In this document: positions 1 through 6,195 of the stretch, piece by piece | Layout: every line of letters starts with the position of its first letter | How positions within the stretch are numbered: the stretch's first letter is position 1 | DNA from: Desulfobacterales bacterium CG23_combo_of_CG06-09_8_20_14_all_52_9 | GTDB lineage: Bacteria; Desulfobacterota; Desulfobacteria; Desulfobacterales; UBA2156 | Direction: 5' to 3' | Assembly (NCBI GenBank): GCA_002771315.1 | Contig: PCSF01000133.1 | Coordinates: forward strand, 4,922-13,207 | Length of the DNA: 8,286 nucleotides | The notes under the pieces: generated by a model | Databases searched by the model: none | What the model saw: only the letters and a program-made list of their open reading frames with translations | Told to the model about the DNA's origin: nothing | Program-made: the position numbers and the translations under genes

Positions 1-905
1 CGCCTCGATTCTCCGAAGCATCCCTGGTCAAGGAGCTTGAAGAAAACGGAATCGGCAGACCCAGCACGTACGCCACGATTCTTTCGACCATCCGGGATAA
101 AGGGTATGTGGACCTGGTGAAAGGATACTTTCATCCCAGCGAACTCGGGCTCATTGTCAACGACCTGGTAGTCGGAAGTTTTCCGGATTTAGTCAACGTA
201 GCCTTTACGGCAAAGATGGAAGATCACCTGGATCAAATCGAAACGGCCGAGATGGACTACCTGAAGATGATCGCTGCCTTTTATAAGGATTTTCAGAAGG
301 CCTTTCAACAGGCCGCCACAGGAATGTTGAGCCTCAGGGGAGTGGGAATCCCCGCCGGTCTAACCTGTCCGGTCTGCAACGAAGGGATGCTCCATATCAA
401 GATGGGAAAAAACGGGCTTTTTTTAGCCTGTAATCGATACCCTGCATGCACCTATACGGCTAATTACATCCGTGACGAAAAAGGAAGGATCCGGGCCAAC
501 GGTCAGAACCAGGGAGAACCGTCGAATGAGACATGTGAAAAATGCGGTCGCCCCATGCTCATCAAACAGGGAAAATACGGGAATTTCCTGGCCTGCAGCG
601 GTTATCCGGAGTGCAAGAACGCTCGATCCGTTTCCCTGAAACACTCGGAAAAGAAAACGGGGGTCAAGTGCCCTGAAACGGGTTGCGACGGGGAGCTGGT
701 TGAAAAAACATCCAAAAGGGGCAAAACCTTTTACGGGTGCAGCCGGTATCCAAAATGCACTTTCGCCATGTGGGAAAAGCCCGTGCCCAAACCCTGCCCC
801 GTGTGCGGTGCAGGCTTCCTGGTCGAAAAGACCACCAAGCGTGACGGAACCTTTATAACCTGCAAGACTGAGGGGTGTTCCTATAAAGAAAAATTTTCCG
901 CTTGA
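1..905 (+). CDS. topA: DNA topoisomerase I, C-terminal part (5' end outside window)
   Basis: Type IA topoisomerase, which relaxes negatively supercoiled DNA by cutting and passing single strands. The frame is open from base 3, before any ATG, so the gene enters from the left; about 300 codons are visible. The first residues include RFSEASLVKELEENGIG and GRPSTYATI, a highly conserved TopA core block that lies after the catalytic tyrosine, so the active site is outside the window. Four C-terminal zinc-finger motifs of the topoisomerase C4 type follow, their outer cysteine codons at about 366-449, 534-614, 669-758 and 795-878. Each has paired cysteines, a G-x-F/Y-x-x-C segment and a final cysteine; the third opens with C-x4-C rather than C-x2-C. 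These fingers bind single-stranded DNA in known TopA proteins. Stop TGA is at 903-905. No topA-specific terminator follows, so transcripts run into the ilv leader. Confidence 0.95.
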   Translation, partial: PRFSEASLVKELEENGIGRPSTYATILSTIRDKGYVDLVKGYFHPSELGLIVNDLVVGSFPDLVNVAFTAKMEDHLDQIETAEMDYLKMIAAFYKDFQKAFQQAATGMLSLRGVGIPAGLTCPVCNEGMLHIKMGKNGLFLACNRYPACTYTANYIRDEKGRIRANGQNQGEPSNETCEKCGRPMLIKQGKYGNFLACSGYPECKNARSVSLKHSEKKTGVKCPETGCDGELVEKTSKRGKTFYGCSRYPKCTFAMWEKPVPKPCPVCGAGFLVEKTTKRDGTFITCKTEGCSYKEKFSA

Positions 906-929
906 CACGAGTTTCCGGTACTGTTAAAT
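902..929 (+). promoter_or_regulatory. Putative sigma-70 promoter of the ilv operon
   Basis: A perfect TTGACA -35 box lies at 902-907, overlapping the topA stop codon. With 16-bp spacing the -10 candidate is TTAAAT (924-929), four of six consensus matches. Transcription would begin near 936, about 25 nt before the leader-peptide start. A better -10 match, TACAAT at 934-939, is present but has no good -35 at normal spacing. The -35 is convincing; the choice of -10 is inference. Confidence 0.55.
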
Positions 930-947
930 GAAATACAATATTTAGAT

Positions 948-954
948 TAAGGAG
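948..954 (+). promoter_or_regulatory. Ribosome binding site of the leader peptide
   Basis: TAAGGAG lies six bases before GTG at 961. It is a strong Shine-Dalgarno sequence at good spacing. It is the main reason for reading the 32-codon frame as translated despite its small size and GTG start. Confidence 0.8.
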
Positions 955-960
955 ATTTTT

Positions 961-1059
961 GTGGATCGATTTTTTGCCGTTATCAACCTTATCCTTATTC
1001 TCCTCCTTCCGGTAATCCTCATCGGCAGCCGGAAGGAAAAGGGGTTGATAATGGCCTAA
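961..1059 (+). CDS. ilv operon leader peptide (32 aa, Ile/Leu/Val-rich)
   Basis: A 32-codon frame with GTG start at 961 and TAA at 1057-1059. Residues 7-21 read VINLILILLLPVILI: 13 of 15 are branched-chain residues (6 Leu, 5 Ile, 2 Val), encoded at 979-1023. The E. coli ilvGMEDA leader peptide has a similar design and length. The peptide is probably not functional as a protein; ribosome position on it controls folding of the RNA that follows. The first control codons lie inside RNA arm 1, and the last six codons plus the stop overlie arm 2. The hydrophobic run could be mistaken for a membrane segment, but the RNA arms, the terminator and the adjacent ilvB argue for a leader peptide. It is too short for usual gene callers. 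Confidence 0.88.
   Translation: MDRFFAVINLILILLLPVILIGSRKEKGLIMA
1004..1037 (+). promoter_or_regulatory. Hairpin nested inside the leader coding region
   Basis: Bases 1004-1012 (TCCTTCCGG) pair perfectly with 1029-1037 (CCGGAAGGA), giving a 9-bp stem around a 16-nt loop. It sits within the loop of the arm 1:arm 2 hairpin and overlaps the second half of the control codons. It could act as an RNA polymerase pause site or support the 1:2 fold. The pairing is seen; the role is inference. Confidence 0.55.
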
Positions 1060-1080
1060 TACCGACATCATAAGCAATTT

Positions 1081-1121
1081 AAAATCCGTTATCAGCCCCA
1101 AGCCGATAACGGATTTTTTTT
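1081..1121 (+). terminator. Rho-independent terminator (attenuator arms 3:4)
   Basis: A 13-bp perfect stem (1081-1093 with 1105-1117) surrounds an 11-nt loop. The 3' side runs into eight consecutive T (1114-1121). It ends 30 nt before the ilvB start and lies upstream of the ilvB ribosome binding site, so it is an intrinsic terminator placed for attenuation. It is also the only terminator seen between topA and ilvB, so it may limit topA read-through as well. Confidence 0.93.
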
Positions 1122-1151
1122 GATCCGAATAATCATAAGGAGAGGCTTATT

Positions 1152-2843
1152 ATGAAACTTACCGGCGCACAGATTTTAATGAAGGTTCTCCAAGAGGAGC
1201 GAGTGGACACGATCTTCGGATTCCCCGGCGGGACCGTTATCGATATTTACGACGAATTGTTGAAGACCGATATTCAACACATTCGGGTGCGCCATGAACA
1301 GGGTGCCGTACATGCAGCGGACGGCTACGCACGTGCCTCCGGGAAGGTGGGTGTCTGCCTGGTTACCTCCGGACCGGGTGCCACCAACACCGTCACCGGT
1401 ATAGCAACGGCATATATGGATTCGATACCCCTGGTTATTTTAACCGGACAGGTCCCCACCCATCTGATCGGCAACGATGCCTTCCAGGAAGTCGACATCG
1501 TGGGCATCACCCGTCCCTGCACGAAGCATAACTACCTGGTTACGCACGTCGAGGATCTTGCCCAAATTCTCAAAGAGGCTTTCTACATCGCCCGATCCGG
1601 CAGACCCGGACCGGTGCTCGTGGATATCCCCAAAAACGTTTCCGCTGCAAAAACGACCTATAAGCCGATCGAAGGGGTTTCAATCAAGTCATACAACCCC
1701 ACTTACGAACCGAACTCCAAGCAACTCAAAGAGGCCATCAAATTGATCAAAGATGCCCAGAGGCCGATGATTTTTGCCGGCGGCGGTGTGATTCTTTCCA
1801 GGGCCTCCGAGGAATTGACGGCTTTTGCCCGTAAAACTCATATCCCCGTAACCATGTCCCTCATGGGTCTGGGAGCCTTCCCCGGAAACGATCCGTTAAG
1901 CCTGGGTATGATCGGGATGCATGGAACATACCAAGCCAACACGGCTACCGCTTCCTGCGATCTTCTGATCGGCATTGGTGTCCGTTTCGACGATCGGGTC
2001 ACCGGTAAGACCGATTGTTTCGCCTCCCAGGCCAAGATCGTCCACATCGACATCGATCCCACCAGCATCCGTAAAAATGTGACTGTCGCCGTACCGGTGG
2101 TGGGAGACTGCAAGATCTGCCTGCAACATCTCAACCGCATGATCGATGAAGCGGAAATACAAGACCTGGAGGCCAAACTCCGCCCCTGGTTGGAACAGAT
2201 TGACGATTGGCGCAAGGCTCACAAGCTGGCCTATCAACAGGATCCAGACGGACCCATCAAGCCCCAGTACGTTGTCGATCAGTTGTATCGGCTCACCAAC
2301 GGGAAAGCCCTCATCACCACCGAGGTGGGCCAGAATCAGATGTGGGCAGCCCAGTACTATCACTTCGAAAAGCCGGGGCATTTTCTTTCTTCCGGCGGTC
2401 TGGGCACCATGGGATACGGTCTTCCTGCCGCCATCGGCGCTCAGATTGCTTTCCCGGACAAGCTGGTTGTGGATGTGGCCGGAGACGGCAGTATTCAGAT
2501 GAATATTCAGGAGATGGCCACGGCTGTAGAATACGAACTGCCGGTAAAAATCGTGATTCTGAACAACTGCTGTTTAGGCATGGTACGGCAGTGGCAACAG
2601 CTTTTCTACGGCAAACGCTATTCCGCCACGTGCATGAACTGTGCGCCGGATTTCGTCCTTTTGGCCCAGGCCTACGGCGCAACCGGTTTCCGTGCGGAAC
2701 GCCCCTCCGACGTAGAGCCGATCTTGCGCAAAGGCCTGGAAACCCCCGGTCCGGTAATCATGGACTTCCGCGTCGAAAAAGAAGAGTGCGTCTATCCCAT
2801 GGTCCCTGCGGGCGCACCGATCACCGAAATGCTTCTGGCTTGA
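1152..2843 (+). CDS. ilvB: Acetolactate synthase large (catalytic) subunit
   Basis: Thiamine-diphosphate enzyme of the cytoplasm that joins two pyruvates to 2-acetolactate (valine, leucine) or pyruvate and 2-oxobutyrate to 2-aceto-2-hydroxybutyrate (isoleucine). At 563 residues it has the usual family length. GFPGG is at 23-27 and the catalytic glutamate is E49 in RHEQGAVHAADGYARA. A central FAD-binding region spans roughly 190-330. The C-terminal TPP domain has GDGS at 444-447, with D445 and N472 as likely Mg-TPP ligands, then LGMVRQWQ. Start ATG 1152 is preceded by AAGGAG (1137-1142). Expression is probably controlled by the attenuator just upstream. Oddity: four cysteines cluster near the cofactor site, C473-C474 and the pair C494/C497 (CMNC). 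Catabolic ALS is less likely because ilvN and the other biosynthetic genes follow. Confidence 0.97.
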   Translation: MKLTGAQILMKVLQEERVDTIFGFPGGTVIDIYDELLKTDIQHIRVRHEQGAVHAADGYARASGKVGVCLVTSGPGATNTVTGIATAYMDSIPLVILTGQVPTHLIGNDAFQEVDIVGITRPCTKHNYLVTHVEDLAQILKEAFYIARSGRPGPVLVDIPKNVSAAKTTYKPIEGVSIKSYNPTYEPNSKQLKEAIKLIKDAQRPMIFAGGGVILSRASEELTAFARKTHIPVTMSLMGLGAFPGNDPLSLGMIGMHGTYQANTATASCDLLIGIGVRFDDRVTGKTDCFASQAKIVHIDIDPTSIRKNVTVAVPVVGDCKICLQHLNRMIDEAEIQDLEAKLRPWLEQIDDWRKAHKLAYQQDPDGPIKPQYVVDQLYRLTNGKALITTEVGQNQMWAAQYYHFEKPGHFLSSGGLGTMGYGLPAAIGAQIAFPDKLVVDVAGDGSIQMNIQEMATAVEYELPVKIVILNNCCLGMVRQWQQLFYGKRYSATCMNCAPDFVLLAQAYGATGFRAERPSDVEPILRKGLETPGPVIMDFRVEKEECVYPMVPAGAPITEMLLA

Positions 2844-2865
2844 TATCGCAAAAGGAAAAACGGCA

Positions 2866-3360
2866 ATGATTGAAAACGAAGAAAAACACGTTCTCACGAT
2901 GCTGGTGGACAATAAGCCCGGAGTACTTTCCCGGGTTGTGGGCCTGTTCAGCGGCAAGGGATTCAACATCGACAGTCTGTGTGTGGCCGAAACCATCGAT
3001 CCGGCGGTTTCCCGGATCACCATCGTCACCCAGGCCAATGAGTTGGTTTTAGAACAGATTGAAAAGCAACTGCGCAAACTCATCAACGTGATCAAACTTC
3101 GGGACATGACCGGCTCCCGGGCCGTGAAACGGGAAATGGCCCTCATTTGCATCCGGGCCAAACGGGAAAACCGGGATGAGATTTTGCGACTGGTAGATAT
3201 TTTCCGGTGCAAAATTGTAGATGTGGGCCCTCAATATTACATCATCGAGGCCACCGGGGACCGGGGAAAACTGGAAGCGCTGATTCATCTCCTCAAACCC
3301 ATGGGGATCAAAAAAATCGCCCGGACAGGATTCATCGCCTTATACCGGGAACCGGATTAA
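2866..3360 (+). CDS. ilvN: Acetolactate synthase small (regulatory) subunit
   Basis: Regulatory partner of IlvB; in this family it activates the catalytic subunit and confers feedback inhibition by valine. The 164 residues match the usual 160-175. An N-terminal ACT domain covers about residues 8-82, with the effector-binding stretch VDNKPGVLSRVVGLFSGKGF and the conserved NIDSL just after it. The C-terminal ALS small-subunit domain follows from about 86, ending GIKKIARTGFIALYRE. It starts 22 bp after ilvB, with AAAGGA at 2851-2856, in line with translational coupling and stoichiometric expression. The last codons and stop form one half of an imperfect 14-bp tandem repeat. The name ilvH is also used for this family; ilvN is chosen because the partner is IlvB. 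Confidence 0.96.
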   Translation: MIENEEKHVLTMLVDNKPGVLSRVVGLFSGKGFNIDSLCVAETIDPAVSRITIVTQANELVLEQIEKQLRKLINVIKLRDMTGSRAVKREMALICIRAKRENRDEILRLVDIFRCKIVDVGPQYYIIEATGDRGKLEALIHLLKPMGIKKIARTGFIALYREPD

Positions 3361-3378
3361 TCTTACCGGATTAGTCCT
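3351..3378 (+). repeat. Imperfect 14-bp tandem repeat across the ilvN stop
   Basis: ACCGGATTAATCTT (3351-3364) is followed directly by ACCGGATTAGTCCT (3365-3378), matching at 12 of 14 positions. The first unit includes the ilvN stop codon. The rest of the 82-nt ilvN-ilvC gap shows no hairpin with a T run and no convincing promoter, only the ilvC ribosome binding site AAAGGAG at 3430-3436. Confidence 0.7.
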
Positions 3379-3442
3379 CAAGGATCAGCCGACCAGACCG
3401 AAGGAATGGCAAACGACGATTTTTTAAGAAAGGAGTCAGGTA

Positions 3443-4504
3443 ATGGCGAAGATCGATTTTGGCGGGGTGATGGAAGATGTGATCACCTCTGAGGAATTTT
3501 CAATGGAAAAAGCCCGAAAGGCGCTCAAAGATGAAACCGTGGCCGTTCTCGGGTACGGCGTCCAGGGTCCCGGGCAAGCCCTGAACATGCGTGACAACGG
3601 CATCCGGGTCGTCATAGGTCAGCGGGAAGGGACCGCATCCTGGAATAAGGCGATAACCGACGGCTTTGTCCCCGGAAAGTCCCTCTTTCCCATCGAGGAA
3701 GCCGCACGCAAAGGAACCATCATCCAGTATTTGCTATCCGATGCCGGACAGGTGGCTCTCTGGCCGAAAGTCAAACCCTGTCTGAAATCCGGCAATGCTC
3801 TTTATTTCTCCCATGGCTTTGCCATCACCTACCGCAATCAGACCGGTGTCGTTCCGCCCCCAAACGTGGACGTCATCATGGTGGCGCCCAAGGGCTCCGG
3901 GCGCACCGTTCGCAACAACTTTTTAAACGGCAGCGGGATCAATTCCAGCTATGCCGTATTTCAGGACTTCACGGGTAAGGCAACAGAGCGAACCTTTGCC
4001 CTGGGGATTGCCATCGGATCCGGATATCTCTTCCCCACCACCTTTGAAAAGGAGGTCCACAGCGACCTGACCGGGGAGCGGGGGGTCCTGATGGGCGCGC
4101 TGGCCGGTGTCATGGAAGCCCAGTACACCGTGCTCCGTAAAAAAGGGCACAGCCCCAGCGAGGCTTTCAATGAAACCGTGGAAGAACTCACCCAGAGCCT
4201 GATCCGCTTGGTGGCGGAAAACGGCATGGATTGGATGTATGCCAACTGCAGCACCACCGCCCAGAGAGGCGCCCTTGATTGGTCGCCGCGCTTTCGGGAC
4301 GCCGTTTTCCCGGTTTTCGACGAGCTCTATGAAAGCGTGGTATCCGGAAAAGAAACCCGGCGGGTTCTGGAAGCCAACAGCCGTCCCGATTACCGACAGG
4401 GTCTGGAAAAGGAACTGAAGGCCATAAGGGAATCCGAGATGTGGAAAGCCGGAGCCGCCGTCAGGAGCTTGAGGCCCGAAAACCGAAAAGCTAGAAAGCA
4501 ATAA
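3443..4504 (+). CDS. ilvC: Ketol-acid reductoisomerase, Bacteroidetes/fungal-like subtype
   Basis: Converts 2-acetolactate or 2-aceto-2-hydroxybutyrate to the dihydroxy acid by Mg-dependent alkyl migration and NAD(P)H reduction. The Rossmann motif is GYGVQG (37-42) followed by PGQALNMRDNG, where common bacterial class I enzymes have GYGSQG. The second-strand cofactor loop is GQREGTASWNK (59-69). FSHGF with H124, VAPKGSG with K150, and HSDLTGERG with Mg ligands D208 and E212 are visible. The C-terminal knotted domain contains FNETVEELTQSL and GMDWMYANCSTTAQRGALDW, typical of the subtype found in Bacteroidetes and in fungal Ilv5. At 353 residues it is slightly longer than usual class I enzymes (about 330-340) and much shorter than class II. 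It starts 82 bp after ilvN, with AAAGGAG at 3430-3436. Function is secure; the cofactor is probably NADPH but not proven by the sequence. Confidence 0.95.
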   Translation: MAKIDFGGVMEDVITSEEFSMEKARKALKDETVAVLGYGVQGPGQALNMRDNGIRVVIGQREGTASWNKAITDGFVPGKSLFPIEEAARKGTIIQYLLSDAGQVALWPKVKPCLKSGNALYFSHGFAITYRNQTGVVPPPNVDVIMVAPKGSGRTVRNNFLNGSGINSSYAVFQDFTGKATERTFALGIAIGSGYLFPTTFEKEVHSDLTGERGVLMGALAGVMEAQYTVLRKKGHSPSEAFNETVEELTQSLIRLVAENGMDWMYANCSTTAQRGALDWSPRFRDAVFPVFDELYESVVSGKETRRVLEANSRPDYRQGLEKELKAIRESEMWKAGAAVRSLRPENRKARKQ

Positions 4505-4517
4505 GGCTCAACCAATA

Positions 4518-4544
4518 GACCGGGGCTTTCCATGAGCCCCGGTC
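4518..4544 (+). other. Intergenic hairpin between ilvC and cimA
   Basis: A 10-bp perfect GC-rich stem (4518-4527 with 4535-4544) encloses a 7-nt loop, core CCGGGGCT / AGCCCCGG. No T run follows; the cimA ribosome binding site AGGAGA (4547-4552) begins two bases later. It is therefore not a normal intrinsic terminator. It may stabilise or process the polycistronic mRNA, or tune translation of cimA relative to ilvC. Confidence 0.75.
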
Positions 4545-4560
4545 CCAGGAGAGGCAATCG

Positions 4561-6177
4561 ATGAAACCGATCCTTTTATACGACACCACTCTCAGGGACG
4601 GCACCCAGGGGGAAAACATCAACTTCAGCGTAGACGACAAAATCGCCGTCGCAAAACGCCTGGATCGATTCGGGATCCATTACATCGAAGGGGGGTGGCC
4701 CGGCTCCAACCCGAGGGACAAGCTCTTCTTCGAGAGGGTCAAACCAATCCCCTTTCAACATGCCAAACTTGCGGCCTTCGGCGCCACACGCAGGCCGGGA
4801 ATTTCACCTGAAGACGACCAAAACCTGGAGGCCGTTCTCGAAAGCGGGACACCGGTCGTGACGATCTTCGGAAAAAGCTGGACCCTGCATGTTGAAGAGG
4901 TGATGGAAAACACCCTTAAAGAAAACCTCGCCATGATCCGGGATACGATGGCGTACCTGAAGGCGAAAGGCCGGGAGGTCGTCTACGATGCCGAGCACTT
5001 CTTCGACGGGTACAAGGACGACCCTGACTATGCGATTGAAACGCTTTTGGCCGCCGCCGAGGGGGGAGCGGAAAGCATCGTGCTCTGCGATACCAACGGC
5101 GGCACACTTCCTCATGAAATCGAAGCCGTCGTCCGCAGGGTGAACGGCCGTTTGGCGGAGAACCATGGTTTTACAGCCGGGGGCAGATCCATCGTCCTGG
5201 GGATTCACACCCACAACGACTGCGGCCTTGCCGTGGCCAATACCCTGGCGGCCGTCAGAGCCGGAGCCACGATGGTCCAGGGAACCATCAACGGCTACGG
5301 GGAACGGTGCGGAAACGCCGACCTCATTACCCTCATCCCGATCATCGCCCTCAAACTCAACCGGCCGTGCATCCCTCCGGAAAACTTGATCTATTTAAAG
5401 CGGATCTCCCAAATCATCAGCGAAACCGCCAACATCATCCCCCTCAACAGCCGGCCCTTTGTGGGAAAAAGCGCTTTCGCCCACAAGGGCGGCATCCATG
5501 TGAGCGCCATCATGAAGACCCCGAAGGCCTATGAGCACATCGATCCGGAACTCGTTGGCAACAGCCGTCGGGTTCTTGTGTCGGATTTGTCCGGAAAGAG
5601 CAACATCGAGTACAAGGCAAGGGAACTCGGGATCGAACTGGGCGGAAACGGCTACGACAGTCGCAAGATTGTTTCCCGGATCAAGGATCTCGAACAGAAT
5701 GGTTATCAGTTCGATGCTGCCGAAGGCTCGTTCCGCATTCTGGTCCAAAAGCTGACCGACCAATTCCACCCCCCGTTCGAACTCGAATCTTTCCGTGTGA
5801 CCATCGAAAAGAACGGGGATGAACCATGCAACGCACATGCCACAATAAAGATCTCCGTGGGAGGGAAGCAGGAAATCACCGCCGCGGAAGGAGACGGTCC
5901 GGTAAGCGCCCTGGACAACGCCCTGCGCAAGGCATTGCAAACCTTTTTCCCGGAAATCAACAGCATGCACCTGGTGGATTTCAAGGTGCGCGTCATCGAC
6001 GGTCGAGAAGGAACCGCCTCCAAGGTTCGCGTGCTCATCGATTCCGGGGATCAGGATCACATCTGGAGTACTATCGGCGTGTCCAAAGATATCATCGAGG
6101 CCAGTTGGAAGGCTCTGGAGGACAGCTTTCAGTACAAACTTTCCGCCGTAAAAACATCGGATACTCACGGCGTATAG
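4561..6177 (+). CDS. cimA: (R)-citramalate synthase
   Basis: Condenses pyruvate and acetyl-CoA to (R)-citramalate, the first step of a threonine-independent isoleucine route; leuCD and leuB products then give 2-oxobutyrate. The TIM-barrel HMGL-like domain begins with LLYDTTLRDGTQGENINFS (catalytic R12 and D13) and has the metal-binding H216-T-H218 pair and GYGERCGNADL. EGGWPGSNP near residue 43 is characteristic of the long CimA subfamily rather than LeuA. The C-terminal regulatory (LeuA dimer-type) domain spans about 400-525. At 538 residues it fits the Geobacter- and cyanobacteria-type citramalate synthases. It is a paralogue of the next gene, leuA. Start ATG 4561 has AGGAGA at good spacing. 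No ilvA is in the window, in line with the pyruvate route. Homocitrate synthase is less likely given the motifs and operon. Confidence 0.93.
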   Translation: MKPILLYDTTLRDGTQGENINFSVDDKIAVAKRLDRFGIHYIEGGWPGSNPRDKLFFERVKPIPFQHAKLAAFGATRRPGISPEDDQNLEAVLESGTPVVTIFGKSWTLHVEEVMENTLKENLAMIRDTMAYLKAKGREVVYDAEHFFDGYKDDPDYAIETLLAAAEGGAESIVLCDTNGGTLPHEIEAVVRRVNGRLAENHGFTAGGRSIVLGIHTHNDCGLAVANTLAAVRAGATMVQGTINGYGERCGNADLITLIPIIALKLNRPCIPPENLIYLKRISQIISETANIIPLNSRPFVGKSAFAHKGGIHVSAIMKTPKAYEHIDPELVGNSRRVLVSDLSGKSNIEYKARELGIELGGNGYDSRKIVSRIKDLEQNGYQFDAAEGSFRILVQKLTDQFHPPFELESFRVTIEKNGDEPCNAHATIKISVGGKQEITAAEGDGPVSALDNALRKALQTFFPEINSMHLVDFKVRVIDGREGTASKVRVLIDSGDQDHIWSTIGVSKDIIEASWKALEDSFQYKLSAVKTSDTHGV

Positions 6178-6180
6178 AAC

Positions 6181-6187
6181 AGAGGAG
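6181..6187 (+). promoter_or_regulatory. Ribosome binding site fixing the leuA start at 6196
   Basis: AGAGGAG lies eight bases before ATG 6196. An upstream in-frame GTG at 6187 overlaps this Shine-Dalgarno sequence itself and so cannot use it. The protein therefore most likely starts MIERVFIFDTTLRDG. Confidence 0.8.
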
Positions 6188-6195
6188 TGATAAAA

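Larger units (their letters stand above)
976..1121 (+). promoter_or_regulatory. Transcription attenuator of the ilvBNC-cimA-leuA operon
   Basis: Four RNA arms are visible. Arm 1 (976-990) pairs with arm 2 (1041-1055) over 15 bp including three G-U pairs. Arm 2 (1041-1054) pairs with arm 3 (1086-1099) over 14 bp including two G-U pairs, forming the antiterminator. Arm 3 extended (1081-1093) pairs with arm 4 (1105-1117) over 13 perfect bp, forming the terminator. Arms 1 and 3 are near copies (CCGTTATCAACC and CCGTTATCAGCC). Expected behaviour by the classical model: a ribosome stalled on early Ile/Leu/Val codons covers arm 1, arm 2 pairs with arm 3 and transcription continues. A ribosome reaching the stop at 1057 covers arm 2, the terminator forms and transcription ends. 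Without translation, 1:2 and 3:4 form together and transcription also ends. All pairings were read directly; the regulatory behaviour is inferred. Confidence 0.9.

Noticed and set aside
961..1059. Reading the 32-codon frame as a small membrane protein
   Set aside because: The hydrophobic run is exactly Ile/Leu/Val and is embedded in an attenuator just before ilvB, so a control peptide explains it better.
853..1101. 82-aa minus-strand frame across the topA end and ilv leader
   Set aside because: TTG start inside the terminator hairpin, no ribosome binding site, and it lies opposite topA, the leader peptide and the attenuator; it is a shadow frame.
3406..3480. Short ATG frame in the ilvN-ilvC gap running into ilvC in another frame
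   Set aside because: The AAGGA before it is only one base from the ATG, the product has no recognisable features, and it overlaps the ilvC start.
3923..6168. Long minus-strand frames opposite ilvC and cimA (192 and 257 aa)
   Set aside because: They mirror strongly conserved plus-strand genes, lack ribosome binding sites, and their residues match no family; they follow from GC-rich codon use on the other strand.
6187..6195. GTG at 6187 as the leuA start
   Set aside because: It overlaps the Shine-Dalgarno sequence AGAGGAG, which is well placed for ATG 6196.
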